DNA of 64,000 bases from Notospermus geniculatus (GCA_002633025.1 NMRB01000147.1:294344-358343), one strand, 5' to 3'; positions 1 to 10,944 are shown, counted from the first letter of the stretch. Notes: generated from the sequence alone by a model not told the origin. Program-made: numbers and translations.

Positions 1-525
1 CAATCTCGTACCCAGATCTACCTCATCCGAGGATATCTCTGGAAAGGGCTGGCGACTTGTCCAAAATTTCTGGACAACCGCTGGCAGCGTGCCAAAATGT
101 TTGTTTCCCACAATATTTCGTTCTTCGATGACTGAAAAAGATCATATATGCCAAGAGCCATATAATACACCCAAAACACAATGTTGTTTGAGTATTCGAG
201 CAATTTCAAACGAATAGTTTAGTTGGGAAAATCAAACCGCAGGTGCCAGCTTCGGTGTGATTCGCCTCAAAATTAGTATATCGCGCATGCGCAGTATTCG
301 TGAAGTCGTCAGCCCTTTCCAGTGGTGTTGTAGGAACGTAAACCCACGTGATGGGGACGAGTTTGGCCGGGACATTGTTCGTGGGGGCTGACAACATCAT
401 ACCCCGTACGCGTCAAGTCCCTGTGCGCCGAACGGACCCCACCTGCCATAGCCCGCCCGACCCGCGGAGGTAGGCCTAGGTGGGTCCTCCACCCAGGGCC
501 CCTCATTTAGTGTCTTTCGACTTAA

Positions 526-723
526 AGGAGCACGGCATTGGATCTCTAATGCGTTATTTGACTGCCGACGTAGAGGAGCCACCTAGCGGCAGGACGAACT
601 ACAAAAATGCATTACAAAATGTACGTAGTATCGGGTCAATTCGCCGACACGTAGTTAGCCCCTGGGTTGGAGAGTAGCACGGTGGCGCCGGCTGTCGAGA
701 AAAAGTGGCAATACCGTGCTCCT
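526..723. mobile_element. MITE with TTAA target duplication
   Basis: A 198-bp element flanked by TTAA at 522-525 and 724-727. The ends are inverted: AGGAGCACGGCATTG on the left and CAATACCGTGCTCCT on the right. No transposase frame fits inside, so it is non-autonomous. TTAA duplication is typical of piggyBac-type elements; that class is inferred, not shown. Confidence 0.75.
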
Positions 724-729
724 TTAATA

Positions 730-985
730 CGGGCCACCTCTTATTGTTAAGGGTCCCCCTCCCCTTTCCGGTTTTTCTCTGTTCCGTGCCGCCCTCCTGG
801 TCTATTTCACCCACCCCCAAAAAATCACTCTCACACGCCCATTCCGACCTGGGCTCCTCTATCCCACTCAGTCTCCCACCCACAGCCACTTACCTCCATT
901 TCTGGCACCCCCTCAGTCACCCTGTCTCCCTGCTCTCCTCCCTCTTTCCCCCTGTCTGATCCCCCGCTCCCCTCTCACGGCACAG
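730..985. repeat. Pyrimidine-rich low-complexity tract
   Basis: The + strand is almost purine-free over long runs (CCCCTCCCC, CTCCCTC, CCCTCTTTCCCC and similar). The open frames across it reflect this composition, with proline, serine and leucine dominating, and are not taken as genes. Confidence 0.6.
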
Positions 986-1037
986 AACAGGTCCCCGAGT
1001 GCCCAACATATGTATTAGACTACGCTACGTGGCGGTA

Positions 1038-1283
1038 CAGTGGCGGATCCAAGGGGGCGTGCGCCAAGGGGGCGTGCCCGGCGCACGCCCCCCCCCCGTT
1101 CAGCCGCCGAGCAGCAAAAATTTTCGAAGGCATATAATCAGACCCCTGATTTTCAGTAAAAAGAAAGTTCAATTTGGCCTGCCCAGGTGCCAGGATTTTC
1201 GGGCCTTTGCGCCTTCGGCGCTCAGGGAATGGGGCTTGCCCATTCCACGCCCCCCTCTTCGGCAACTCCTGGATCCGCCACTG
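1038..1283. mobile_element. MITE with CAGTGGCGGATCC ends
   Basis: The left end CAGTGGCGGATCC is mirrored by GGATCCGCCACTG on the right. Related GC-rich sequences with GGATCC near the ends recur at about 47577, 50945 and 53138, so this is a dispersed family. Open frames on both strands are mutual shadows inside it. Confidence 0.75.
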
Positions 1284-1405
1284 CGCTACGCTCCACCACA
1301 CTGAAACTTCAGTGTGACGTCCAGGGTAGGCCTACCAGTCTAGAAATGTACCGTATCTTATTTTATATATATTTTTTCTGGGGTAGGCCTATGTTACTCG
1401 GGGGT

Positions 1406-1493
1406 TAACCTGGTTCCATGGGCTCCGACGGTGCACTGGCTATTCGCTAATCGTCAGCCAGCGCCACCATCGGACGCCCAGGGAACCAGGTTA
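1406..1493. repeat. Small hairpin element
   Basis: An 88-bp imperfect palindrome. TAACCTGGTTCC on the left pairs with GGAACCAGGTTA on the right, and inner GGGCTCCGACGGTG pairs imperfectly with CACCATCGGACGCCC. TTACTCGGGGG just outside on the left and TTACTCGGAGG on the right look like a flanking duplication. Confidence 0.6.
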
Positions 1494-2284
1494 CTCGGAG
1501 GTCAGGGCATTATCCGCCTGGTCGGGGTGCTGGACCTCGCCCCCCCCCCCCTGCAATGCATGCCTCAGGTCCCTGTGGTTCTGCCTACATAATCTTCATC
1601 GAAGCTTGGAGGATCGAAGTGATGGGAAATAGCCATTTTAATATGAGGTCAGTTTTTGCCTTCTGTCCACATTTCTGACCACCATGGCAACAACGATGTT
1701 TCATTCCGGATCCTTGGCCAGAAATCGCAAGATAAATCCACCCGCTTAGATCTACCCGCTTGGTGCCTTCATCGCTCACGGATTCGTAAAATAAAATAAG
1801 GTTCTTCTGAAATAGTGCTCAAATTGCATTTCAGAGCATAGTTCCAAATTTTCTCTGCAGGAGGCCGCAGACCCCCCCCCCCGGGGCACACCTTGGATGC
1901 TATTGCAAGTCATCCTCAGACCTTGAAAGAATAAGGCCAGCTTATTCCCGTTCAAGCTCTCAGTCGCCCCTCATGCAAAAAAATCTTGGATCCACCCTTC
2001 ATATCTTGACGACAATGAGATCACTCGTCTTCAGCATCCTGGTTATGGAACAAAACTTTAAGGACAAACAACAACGACAGTTGTCGATCTACATTCACCT
2101 CAGCGTCTGGTCATGTTAACTCATCTGCCGTCTCTGATCCAAACTGAACGCGTAATCTGCAAAGTGCCTAGGCCTAAAAAGCCAAACTACATGTATACAT
2201 ACTAATTCGAATACTCCATCCCTGTCTAATTACCAAGCATCTGAAAAACGTCATTCGGCAACTTGGCTGACAACCTTTGGAGCA

Positions 2285-2515
2285 ATGCAATCTCGTCTTC
2301 GGGCATCCACGGCCGGTATGGAATCAAGCATTTTGAGTCAACAACGAGATCATTTGTCTTCGGCCATCCACGGCCTCTATGGAATTGTTGATTCTGCGAC
2401 GACAGAAATCACTTGTCTTCGGCCATCCACGGCCGCCTCGATGGAATCATTAAGTTTGAGACGGCAGACTCGGAGATCCCGTGTCTTCGGCCATCCGCGG
2501 CTCGTATTGAAATCA
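2285..2515. repeat. Tandem array, four ~65-bp units
   Basis: Four degenerate direct units share CTTCGGCCATCCACGG followed by ATGGAATCA and a GA/GACGA-rich spacer. Units differ by substitutions and small indels, so the 127-codon frame across it is not trusted. The same block occurs in reverse orientation at about 15755-15945. Confidence 0.75.
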
Positions 2516-3798
2516 ACCATTTTGAGCATTGTGTACACACAGGCTGCGCGAGACTGCTTGGGTGAGACTGCTTTTGCACAGACCTGTGTAGCCGTGGAAC
2601 GCATCACATCGGCCAGATTTGGCCGACGTGTACGTCCGCGACCTCATCACAGCGTAGGAATAAAATAAGTCCCAAGTGACTGGCTTAACATTCTTTGTTT
2701 AATGCAAAAATATTGACAGATTTTTTGTGAATAATTGTATGGCAAGTAACAACTATCATAATAAGCGAGGTTTGTAGGTATTTTGATCCTAGTAACTACG
2801 GGGATCGAGGGATCACATGATCAGCCAAGCCAAGTAGTTCGCTGTCAATCACCCGGCGCCATCTTGATTTCCCACAATCCTGGGAGCACGGCGTAACAGA
2901 TTGGTGCGAGGCAGGAGCGCCTTCTGTTGTAACAATGCCATTTTGAGATGACAACGATACAGTAGTTTCAATCTACACATGCTACATACAAGTACCCGGT
3001 ATTCGTATTTATCTTACCGGTACCAGTACGGTGAAAAAAAATATTTTATTGATTTTTTTTAAAATCACATGCTCGCATCAATTTCTGCTGAGTTGCTGGA
3101 CAAGAAAGAAATAATTTTGGGGCCTAAGGGTCAGGGGTTATTGTTCCAGGGAAGATTACGATTTAGTGTTTGGGGTAGCGTAGGGTTAGGTCTGGAGTGG
3201 AAATATTGGGGTGCGGTAGGCCTATCCTGTAAAACTGCAGTTACCAGCCTATGCCTTATCAAAGCGTATATCACATTAAATTCTGAAAGGTCTTTACTGT
3301 CATATACATGTATTTCATAAAAACATTTCAATCCCTATTTGAACCTGAAACAGATCAATATTCTATGATATTTTCGAGTCCCACAGCATTGTTTTCAGGA
3401 AAGTTTCGAATAAAGGGCAATTGTTTAGTCAGGTATTCACTAACTGTGTGCCACAACGATTGCGGATTATACAAATCACAAAAAATACGCAATATGATGT
3501 CGGTTGATCGTTTGGCTACTGTTGTTCATAAAAAGACCATTATTTCCCATTTTAATTTCGTATTGTCACCAGCAAATCGATAGTTTCAAGGCCAATATCG
3601 ATTCACCATTGTTTCTTGGAAATTTTCATGTCAACTGTCGGTCACGACAGATATTCGCTAACAGAATGTAGTTGAACGATTCAGTCGGGAGACTGCCAAG
3701 TTTCTAGCAAGATCTATCCGATTCTGCAGATTGGCACGCACTTACAAAAATAACAAGAAAGGCGTTCTCAGCATGCGACATTATGCAGTTAGGATGAC

Positions 3799-4057
3799 AG
3801 AAACGCGTCGATTGGTTTGATGACAAGACTGCCCTGATCATGCTGAATATGGACTCGTCTCAAGTATTCCTCACTGACGGAATATTATCTGTGGAAGAAA
3901 ACACCGTAGCTTGTGGTAGGCGATGATCAATGTTGTGAAGGACTACCGAGCCACTGATTCCAGCAACGCTTTCTATAAGTTGAAGTTGCATGTATCAATT
4001 CACGGAGATTATGAAAACATCCCAAATTACTCTCAAATTAAGTGGCCGGAAATATGA
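3799..4057 (+). pseudogene. e1-like segment, copy 1, frame-broken
   Basis: Matches the segment that stays open in copy 4 (24170-24400). Compared with that copy it has lost bases after ACCGTAGCTT and lacks the GGCCTAT block before ACTACCGAGC, so the frame is broken. No function is recognised. It may be a decayed exon or non-coding sequence. Confidence 0.4.
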
Positions 4058-4310
4058 ATTACCCAAGTCACGTGTTTGATAAAAGTATGTGAGACCATAA
4101 AATACGTGGTCCTGGCTATTTTGTATTAGTAAAGTAAGGTGTCGCAATATTCAAAATTTGGCAAAATGGCCGCCTCCATGGCTGTTTTTCTTACATTACA
4201 GGTTTCGACGTGGACACTCTCATTCTTCTCATTCCATCCCGACGCAGTGGCTTTCGTTCATGAGACGCAGTACGAACACATCGCTTTAACTGTGGTCACG
4301 AATCCGACCA

Positions 4311-4585
4311 GGGCCGACCGCACAGAAAGTCCGATAGTGGTACAGGTGTAACGTCGATCAGTGTTCCCCGTATTTCTGTGTTTTTCTTATTGTTTCCCTC
4401 CTGACGGATTAAGCGGCAACTAACCCAACAATAACCATTCTAGGCCGTGTCTATTGTTGGGGAACACTGAGCTACAGCGGATGTTACACCTGCGCCTATC
4501 GGCAGATAGTTATCACGCATTTTCCTATTAACTAAGCCGTCGATAGGCACCGAAAGCACTATCGGACTTTCTGTGCGGTCGACCC
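4311..4585. mobile_element. MITE inserted in unit 1
   Basis: A 275-bp insertion absent from the other three units, where the site reads GACCAGGCGTTTATGAATG. Ends are inverted: GGGCCGACCGCACAGAAAG on the left and CTTTCTGTGCGGTCGACCC on the right, with further pairing to TCCGATAGTG. The target duplication is only 1-2 bases or absent. No coding capacity. Confidence 0.8.
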
Positions 4586-4785
4586 AGGCGTTTATGAATG
4601 CACGGAGTTTATTTTTTTGTGATCGTTATCTCGTAAGGAATAAATCTTAGAAGATCTTGTATGGTCAATTCAGTATTCGTTGCACCAGCGCCCATGAAAC
4701 ACTTCTTCACAGCAATGTGACCCAGTCACAATATCAAAGTGCGAATTTCTTAATTCGAGAGTGATGGGACAAATGTATCAAGGAC

Positions 4786-4855
4786 AAGCTCAATTCATAC
4801 TTCTCCATATTGCACTGAACTTACGCAACGTGCAAGGGAAGTATGAATTGAGCTT
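4786..4855 (+). ncRNA. Pre-miRNA-like hairpin, copy 1
   Basis: A 70-nt stem-loop. The 5' arm AAGCTCAATTCATACTTC pairs with the 3' arm GAAGTATGAATTGAGCTT across a loop of about 30 nt. It sits about 220 nt upstream of the PAN-like exon and occurs at the same place in all four units. Size and stem length suit a pre-miRNA; expression is unknown. It could equally be a relic of a short inverted duplication. Confidence 0.35.
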
Positions 4856-5064
4856 CAGGGTGGAAAAATCTTATTTCCACAGTTCTCTATGGCCGACCGA
4901 AGATGAATATCCCACGTTGCACACAGGTCTAACAGTATTCCAGTGGCCGATAGTACAGAAATCATCGAGCCCTAAATGCGTCATTCTTCAAAAAATGTTC
5001 CCAAAAGGCGCCAATATTCTGATTTGATGTGTTTTCTAATTGAACCATCATGTGTTAGGAGGGT

Positions 5065-5433
5065 GTGTTGGACATCAATGTCAACGTGGAAAATAAAAAT
5101 GTGCTAAAGACAACAAACCACAAGATGAATACCGGTAGAATGACAGAAGTCAAAAGCTTAGTCAATGAGTATTTTCAGACGGTTGTGCTGGATTGGGGCA
5201 TTTTACGATCAGATATAAAACAGCATAACGTCAATTCATTTCTTGTCTGTGCTACACTTTGTTGTCAGCTGAAATGTACGACCTTTGCTGTAGTACCAGA
5301 TAAAATTGCTATTTTCTGTCAGATGAGTAAAAAGAGAGGAACGTGCATGGAGAAAACGGAGGCGTTTGAATCCCGAGGAGCCCGGATGTACCAAAAGAAG
5401 GTTGTAAATATACTTGATTGTCCGCTCACTTAA
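5065..5433 (+). CDS. PAN/Apple-like cysteine-rich exon, copy 1
   Basis: About 120 codons. The C-terminal part has closely spaced cysteines (VCATLCCQLKCTTFAVV, then FCQM, then GTCMEK) and ends in ARMYQKK, which resembles PAN/Apple modules: small disulphide-bonded adhesion domains common in secreted invertebrate proteins. This rests on cysteine spacing only. Possible exon limits are 5179-5400 (TTTTCAG before, AAG|GTTGTA after), phase 0 at both ends, which would splice in frame onto exon A. The frame is also open upstream to 5065 without an ATG. Nearly identical copies occur in units 2-4. Confidence 0.5.
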   Translation: MLDINVNVENKNVLKTTNHKMNTGRMTEVKSLVNEYFQTVVLDWGILRSDIKQHNVNSFLVCATLCCQLKCTTFAVVPDKIAIFCQMSKKRGTCMEKTEAFESRGARMYQKKVVNILDCPLT

Positions 5434-6036
5434 AAACTATTTGTAGGTATATCCCCAAAATAAAAATCACAAAAGGTAAAACTAATCTCCAAGTGAAATA
5501 TCCCCGAAGGCAAAAAAACTGCCAGAGAAGAAAAATCCCCAATTGTGGGAAGGTAGGCCTAGGTAAAAGTCCTCAATTCAAGTACGGTAAAGTTAAAAAT
5601 TTCCAAAGATATAGTTCCTAATACGGTACATGTAATTGGAAGATAGGTGAAAGTATTTGGTACTAAATACAAATGTACCGGTACTAGAAATGTACACGTA
5701 CCTCAATAGGAGCTGCCAGTCAGTTGATTGACCAATAGGAGTCATTACGGTCCACTAATGACTGGCCGGCCTATTCATGGTTGAGTGAGCACCAACCAAC
5801 TAGCGAGTTCCCATTGGTCCGTTAGAACTTTGCTGCCATCTTTTGGGGATAGGCGCGGCTGACTGCACCTATTGCTATTTTTTTCTCATTTTTGCCCCAA
5901 AATGTTTTTTGCGATTTCTCCCTGCCTTTTGATATTGCGATGTTGGGGCTGCAGTTGTAATTTCAGAAGTTGGTCTTTGTAGGGGGTGCGGTTATTCAGT
6001 ATTCATTTGGTATTTTGTTCGTATCTGTGTATCTAG

Positions 6037-7116
6037 GAAAATAATATCCTTTCCTACCGTCTCCTGAAACGTATTCCGTTTCTCCCGCCGATTGCTACTA
6101 ACAGAACAATGAATCGTCCATATATTAATTTTCACATCGGCGAAAACGACAAACTATATGTTATAGTCGATTATTCCGAAAAACCCTATGGTTATGACAG
6201 GGTAATTGTGTACAGACCTTCACCTAGGTATAATGTTGACCGTTTTGTGATAGAATACAATTGCTCGTATTATTATAAAAAGAGGGGACTATCCGTGCGT
6301 ACTCTACATAGACTTTCAACGTACTACTTTCTGCTATATTGGAAAGTTTCGAAACAAGTGTGTTCTTTCAAAGAGGGAAAATTATTTGATTTTTCAATTG
6401 GGAAATTCACAGGTCGTATTCTTCCCCCGAGAGATGTTTTAGATCGCAGGTGTGGTGCATTTTGCCCCTTTTTACGTAATGGAGTGACCGCCTATTTCAT
6501 TGACAGGCATATCTTCGCTGTTTACTGCCATCTTGCAAATCCAGCCTTCGTTGTCATTTATGCTACCCACTTTGTGAATACAAGCACTGAATTGATAGTG
6601 AACTTCTTTCCTAGGAAAATGTTAAGTTTTGAAGGAAGTTACTTTGAACCCTTTCCTTTCGCTCCGACTTATGAAAGCTCAGAGTTTTTGCTGTGTTTTT
6701 TCAGGCAGTATATCACTTTTGTGAGTTGGCATTATACACAAAATGAACCGTTAATCAAGGCCAAACAACAAACATTCACTTTAACAAACAATTATACATT
6801 TTTATCTAATTATTTGGGGGCACTGCTATTATTTCGCATTTGGGATAGTCATCCATTGCCAACACGATTAGGGATGTTTAAAGTGGAATCCTGTTTTCCC
6901 AAGACCCCTTTACATCCTGCAGTCGATTTGGTGAGGCAGGCAGTCATCCAAATATACGGAAAGATCGATGATTTTGATAGACCAACTCGTGGAGATATCA
7001 AGCATCATAAATTCTTCCTTCAAGACAATCATGGTGGGTTATTGCATCTTCACCAGCCGAAGGTCCTTGGGGGCGATTGGCATGTCTGGGGGAATTTGTA
7101 TCGACGAATATTTTGA
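6037..7116 (+). CDS. Orphan ORF A, copy 1 (exon)
   Basis: An intronless frame of 360 codons from a conserved TATCTAG acceptor-like site to a TGA. Family unknown. The sequence is rich in aromatic and beta-branched residues, with recurrent landmarks EYNCSYYYK, LFDFS.GKFTGRI, VYCHLANP, FFPRKMLSFEG, KAKQQTF and LGMFKVESCFPKTP. The ATG used as start in copies 2-4 is CTG here; the next in-frame ATG is at 6109. Reading from the acceptor keeps the frame open, so I treat it as an exon. No signal peptide or clear membrane segment is seen. About 640 bases of possible intron separate it from the PAN-like exon. Confidence 0.6.
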   Translation, partial: ENNILSYRLLKRIPFLPPIATNRTMNRPYINFHIGENDKLYVIVDYSEKPYGYDRVIVYRPSPRYNVDRFVIEYNCSYYYKKRGLSVRTLHRLSTYYFLLYWKVSKQVCSFKEGKLFDFSIGKFTGRILPPRDVLDRRCGAFCPFLRNGVTAYFIDRHIFAVYCHLANPAFVVIYATHFVNTSTELIVNFFPRKMLSFEGSYFEPFPFAPTYESSEFLLCFFRQYITFVSWHYTQNEPLIKAKQQTFTLTNNYTFLSNYLGALLLFRIWDSHPLPTRLGMFKVESCFPKTPLHPAVDLVRQAVIQIYGKIDDFDRPTRGDIKHHKFFLQDNHGGLLHLHQPKVLGGDWHVWGNLYRRIF

Positions 7117-7697
7117 GATTTGATGAGCGGCATTGCTCTCGGGTTCTCATGGGCAATGGTGGTTTGAGAAGGTCAACAATACGAATGTAGAGGTACATGT
7201 ATAATGATAGTTTTTTTATATGCAAAAATATTTTTCATATTTTTTGCGTTCATGAAAAATAATCATTGCATATAATTACAAAATTATTGAAAAAAGCAAT
7301 TAATCCTCTTGCTTCAGAAATAGGAACATCTCTTGAACGAGGAACCTGCAGAACTATCGGTAGGCTACTGTGTGGCGTTGTTAGCGCATGTACATGTACA
7401 TACATGTGTCTTTTTCGGACGTCTCGTCCGTTACAAACATCATTGCATTGCTTTTGCTCTGTTTTTGCCGTCTTGGCCGCATCGCTTGCAGCGCCGACCT
7501 GTCGTGATAAAAGGTCGTGCGCGTGCCTCATCAGTGGAACTTTGCCGCCAAATGTTCTGCATGTCCCTCCGCCATTTGTGCCTGGACATTACTACATTAG
7601 TACTTTGCATGAAGGAAGTAATTTGCAGATGACCTAAAAAGTGGATCTTGATCATTCTCTACGTGTCTTCATAGGCTAAACGCAGATTCAACTATAG

Positions 7698-8643
7698 GAT
7701 AACCAACACCGGTAAATTTCGGCCACCTATTGTTGAGAAGGCCGACACGTTCATTTTTGATTGGAGGAGCGGCTGGATTTTCCTTGTTTATCCGCAGGCC
7801 ACCTCGCCATTGAGCCTAATAAAAGTGTACCATCAGTACAGAAGGAAGGACTATATTATTCTCTATAAGAAAGAGGTGTTTTTTTACCACCAAAGGGCCT
7901 TTCCTTCTGTTTATAAACAGTACATGTTTCTTTCCAAGGAAACACGAATTATACTTTTAAATGTTGTTCTTGGTACTTTTTCGGGAAGACTGATCATCCC
8001 GGTAACAGATATTTGCCAGCGAATGCAATTGCAGTATATCTTAGCAATTGGTCTGGGAAAGCTCCTTCTCTCTTGTAAGACGTCTAGTCAAAATGTACAC
8101 ACAATGTACGACATGAAAGAATCAAGCAACAAATCGAACGATTTCGACCTTATTCTCTTAAACGGTATTCGTGTAATTCTAAGACGCCCACCGTTCCGAA
8201 TAAGAAAGGAAATACACTACACCGTTATGGATTATGGACACGTGTATTTATTCTCCCATGTGGAAAAATTCTATGAACCAGTAAAATATCGTGTCAAGCT
8301 TCTTACTGAACGTACTAGATGTCGCGATTTTTTACTTAAATTTGACCTGCGCGCTGGCATATTCTTCCTGATAGGCACGCCCTTGCCTTGTGCTGTTGCA
8401 ATGGAGCAAATCCCTGACCCCAAGAACGGCCTTGTAAAAAAAGGAAGCGGTTTGTTCACATTCCATGAAACTTTGACGCTTTTTCATCCTGAAACCTATG
8501 ATACTAATGAACGACATTTCGAGTTCAGTCCACATGACGGGTCGTTGATGCACTTTGTTCCAAGGAAAACACGCCAAGGGCAAGCGAGTATCGTCCGAGT
8601 TGCGATGTACACAGCAGAACACACTAACAGTGAGTGGACGTAG
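7698..8643 (+). CDS. Orphan ORF B, copy 1 (exon)
   Basis: The frame is open from a conserved ACTATAG acceptor-like site. The ATG that starts the other copies is ACG here (GCCGACACG, about 7758), and the next in-frame ATG is at 7810. Landmarks: HQYRRKDYIILYKK, LNVVLGTFSGR, DICQRMQLQ, SSNKSNDFDLILLNG, GHVYLFSHVEKF, HPETYDTNERHFEFSP. The end is rearranged: after GCAGAACA the unit joins a different repeat, so the TGA of copies 2-4 is lost and the frame ends at a TAG. No known domain. Opposite-strand frames are shadows. Confidence 0.55.
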
Positions 8644-9052
8644 TGGCAACTTTTTACAGTCTTTTTACGAACTTCATGGACGGGAAGGGTGCTCCAGAAC
8701 ATCGAGGCATTATTTGGCCAAGGATTACACGTTCTAGCCCGTTTTACGTTTTTTTTATGACGGTATAGGACGTTTTGAGAACTACTTCAGTGTGACAGGC
8801 CCTTATACCCCAATCACACTAAGATAGTTCTCAGTACGTTCCTGAAAATTTTGCCGAACGGGCTCAAACTGTGTGCGAACGGAGTGGACGTAGTGGCAAC
8901 TTTTTACAGTCTTTTTACGAACTTCATGGACGAGAAGAATGCTCCAGAACATCGATGCATTATTTGGCCAAGGGCTACGCGTTCTAGCCCGTTCTACGAT
9001 TTTTTTAGGACGGGGCAGGACGTTTTGAGAACTACTTCAGTGTGACAGGCCC
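8634..9052. repeat. Direct duplication of a ~170-bp repeat
   Basis: Two near-identical copies lie at about 8634-8805 and 8882-9052. Both run from GAGTGGACGTAGTGGCAAC to CTTCAGTGTGACAGGCCC. The spacer holds an inverted relative of the end (CAATCACACTAAGATAGTTCTC), as expected of a terminal-inverted-repeat element. It separates units 1 and 2. Confidence 0.7.
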
Positions 9053-9289
9053 TTTAAAAAGGATCATTTTTCCCATTTTAATTTCGTATTGTCACCAGCA
9101 AATCGATAGTTCCAAGGCCAATATCGATTCACCATTGGAAATGAACAAAACAGTTCAATTGTCGGTCACGTCAGATATTCGCTAACAATGTGGTTGAGCG
9201 ATTCAGTCGGGAGAAAGCCAAGTTTCTAGCAAGATTCATCCAATTCTGCAGATTGGAGGCGTTCTCACCATGCGACATTGTGCAGTTGG

Positions 9290-9570
9290 GATGATAGAAA
9301 GTCGTCGATTGGTTTGGTGACAAGATTGCCCTGATCATGCTGAATATGGACTTGGCCCAAGTATTCCTCTCTGACGAAATAATATCTGTGGATGACAACA
9401 CCGTAGCTTTTGTGGTAGGCGATGATCAAAGTAATACAAAGGACTAGGCCTATACTACCGAGCAACTGATTCCAGCAACGCTTTCTATAAGCTGAAGTTG
9501 CATGTATCAATTCACGGATATTATGAAAACATCCCATTCAAATTACTCTCAAATTGAGTGGCCGGAAATA
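9290..9570 (+). pseudogene. e1-like segment, copy 2, frameshifted
   Basis: Homologous to 24170-24400. It has two extra bases at AAAGTAATACAAAGG (AAAGTTACAAAGG in copies 3 and 4), which shifts the frame. No function recognised. Confidence 0.4.
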
Positions 9571-9692
9571 TCAATTACCCAAGTCACGTGTTTGATAAAA
9601 GTATATGAGACCGTACAATACATGGTCCTCGCTATTTTGTAAAGTAAGGTGTCGCATTATTAAAAATTTGGCAAAATGGCCGCCTCCATGCC

Positions 9693-9731
9693 ATGTAACA
9701 AAAACAGCCATGATGGCTGTTTTTGTTACAT
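9693..9731. repeat. 39-bp palindrome private to unit 2
   Basis: ATGTAACAAAAACAGCCAT is followed almost at once by ATGGCTGTTTTTGTTACAT. Other units have only the right-hand half, next to GGCCGCCTCCATGGCTG, so this is a local inverted duplication. Confidence 0.7.
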
Positions 9732-10270
9732 TACAGGTTTCGATTTCGAGACTCTCATTCTTCACATTCCATCTCGACGCAGTGGTTTTCGTTCATGAGA
9801 CGCACTACGAACACATCGCTTTAACTGTGGTCAAGAATCAGACCAGGCGTTTATGAATGCACGGAGTTGATCGTTGCCTCGTAAGGAATAAATCTTAGAA
9901 GGTCCTACATGTACCGGTATATGATCAAGTCAGTATCCGTGGCACCAGCTCCCATGAAGCACTTCTTTACAACAATGTGACCCAATCAAACAATGTGACC
10001 CAGTCACAATATCAAAGTGCCAATGTCGATGCCATGATGCGACTCCTTCGCCGATTGGATTCGGAATACGCTGCCGCCACCACGGACATTGGAAGTCTAT
10101 TGGGTTTGGAGAGACATTCAAAACATGGCGGACGGGCGTTTGAAACATGGCGGATGGTGACTTGTTTGACATTTACGCCGCGCAATGGCGCGGCTTATTT
10201 TTTAAAACCTCCCGTGCGCTGCTTTTAACGATCTAGTTCAGCTTCAATTCGAGAGAGGGACAAACATTCC

Positions 10271-10340
10271 AAGTTAAATTCATACTTCTCCGCATTGTAC
10301 TGAACTTACGCAACGTGCAAGAGAAGTATGAATTGAGCTT
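10271..10340 (+). ncRNA. Pre-miRNA-like hairpin, copy 2
   Basis: Same position as in unit 1. The 5' arm has two changes near the base (AAGTTAAATTCATACTTC) against an unchanged 3' arm (GAAGTATGAATTGAGCTT), so the stem is shorter but intact. Expression unknown. Confidence 0.3.
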
Positions 10341-10623
10341 GAGGTTGGAAAAATCTTATTTCCACAGTTTTCTATGGCCGTTGGGATTCACTGAAGAGGA
10401 ATATGCAGCCGTTGCACAGAAGTCTTCAGTGTTCCAGTCGCCGATAATTTCCGAAGTGATCGAGACCTAAATGCGTCATTCTTCGAAAAATGTTGCCAAA
10501 GGGCGCCAATATTCGGATTTTCTGTTGTTGTTTTTTTTTAATTTGAACCTCATGTGTTAGAAGGGTGTTGGACAGCAATGCCAACGTGGAAAATAAAAAT
10601 GTGATAATGATAACAAACACGAG

Positions 10624-10944
10624 ATGATTACCCGTAGAACGACAGAAGTCAAAAGCATACTCATTGAGTATTTTCAGACGGTTGTGCTGGATTGGGGCAT
10701 TTTGCGACCAGATATAAAACAGCATATAAACGTCAATTCATTTCTTGTCTGTGCTACACTTTGTTGTCAGCTGAAATGTAGCACCTTTGCTGTAGTACCA
10801 GATAAAATTGCTATTTTCTGTCAGATGAGTGAAAAGAGAGGAACGTGTATGGAGAAAACGGAGGCGTTTGAATCCCGAGGAGCCCGGATGTACCAAAAAA
10901 AGGTTGTAAATATACTCGATTGTCCGCATTGTCCGCTTAGTTAA
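10624..10944 (+). CDS. PAN/Apple-like exon, copy 2
   Basis: Same cysteine pattern as copy 1 (VCATLCCQLKCSTFAVV, FCQMSEKRGTCMEK) with one extra isoleucine in QHINVNS. Candidate exon limits are 10678-10902, bounded by TTTTCAG and AAG|GTTGTA, phase 0. The part upstream of the TTTTCAG is altered relative to copies 1, 3 and 4 (MITRRTTEVKS) and frameshifted before that, which favours the AG at 10677 as the true left edge. Confidence 0.5.
   Translation: MITRRTTEVKSILIEYFQTVVLDWGILRPDIKQHINVNSFLVCATLCCQLKCSTFAVVPDKIAIFCQMSEKRGTCMEKTEAFESRGARMYQKKVVNILDCPHCPLS

Larger units (their letters stand above)
1..3040. other. Repeat-rich flank, no gene recognised
   Basis: Several frames are open for 60-130 codons here, but none shows a domain, splice context or support from a second copy. 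The stretch instead holds two terminal-inverted-repeat elements, a pyrimidine-rich tract, a small hairpin and a short tandem array, listed separately. Poly-C runs occur near 1093, 1542 and 1873. Apart from these I see nothing to annotate. Confidence 0.6.
3040..8630 (+). repeat. Tandem unit 1 of 4
   Basis: First of four direct copies. Order: leading segment 3040-3560, e1-like segment 3799-4057, second segment around 4140-4310, hairpin 4786-4855, PAN-like exon, exon A, exon B. Copy 1 is the most diverged. It carries a private 275-bp element at 4311-4585 and a degraded e1. Its right edge breaks off into a different repeat at about 8630 instead of the post-B sequence shared by units 2-4. Confidence 0.85.

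Noticed and set aside
705-959. 84-codon frame rich in proline and serine
   Set aside because: Explained by the pyrimidine-rich tract. No domain or conserved copy.
2285-2668. 127-codon frame over the tandem array
   Set aside because: Composed of the repeat, with frame-changing indels between units and an inverted non-coding copy at 15.8 kb.
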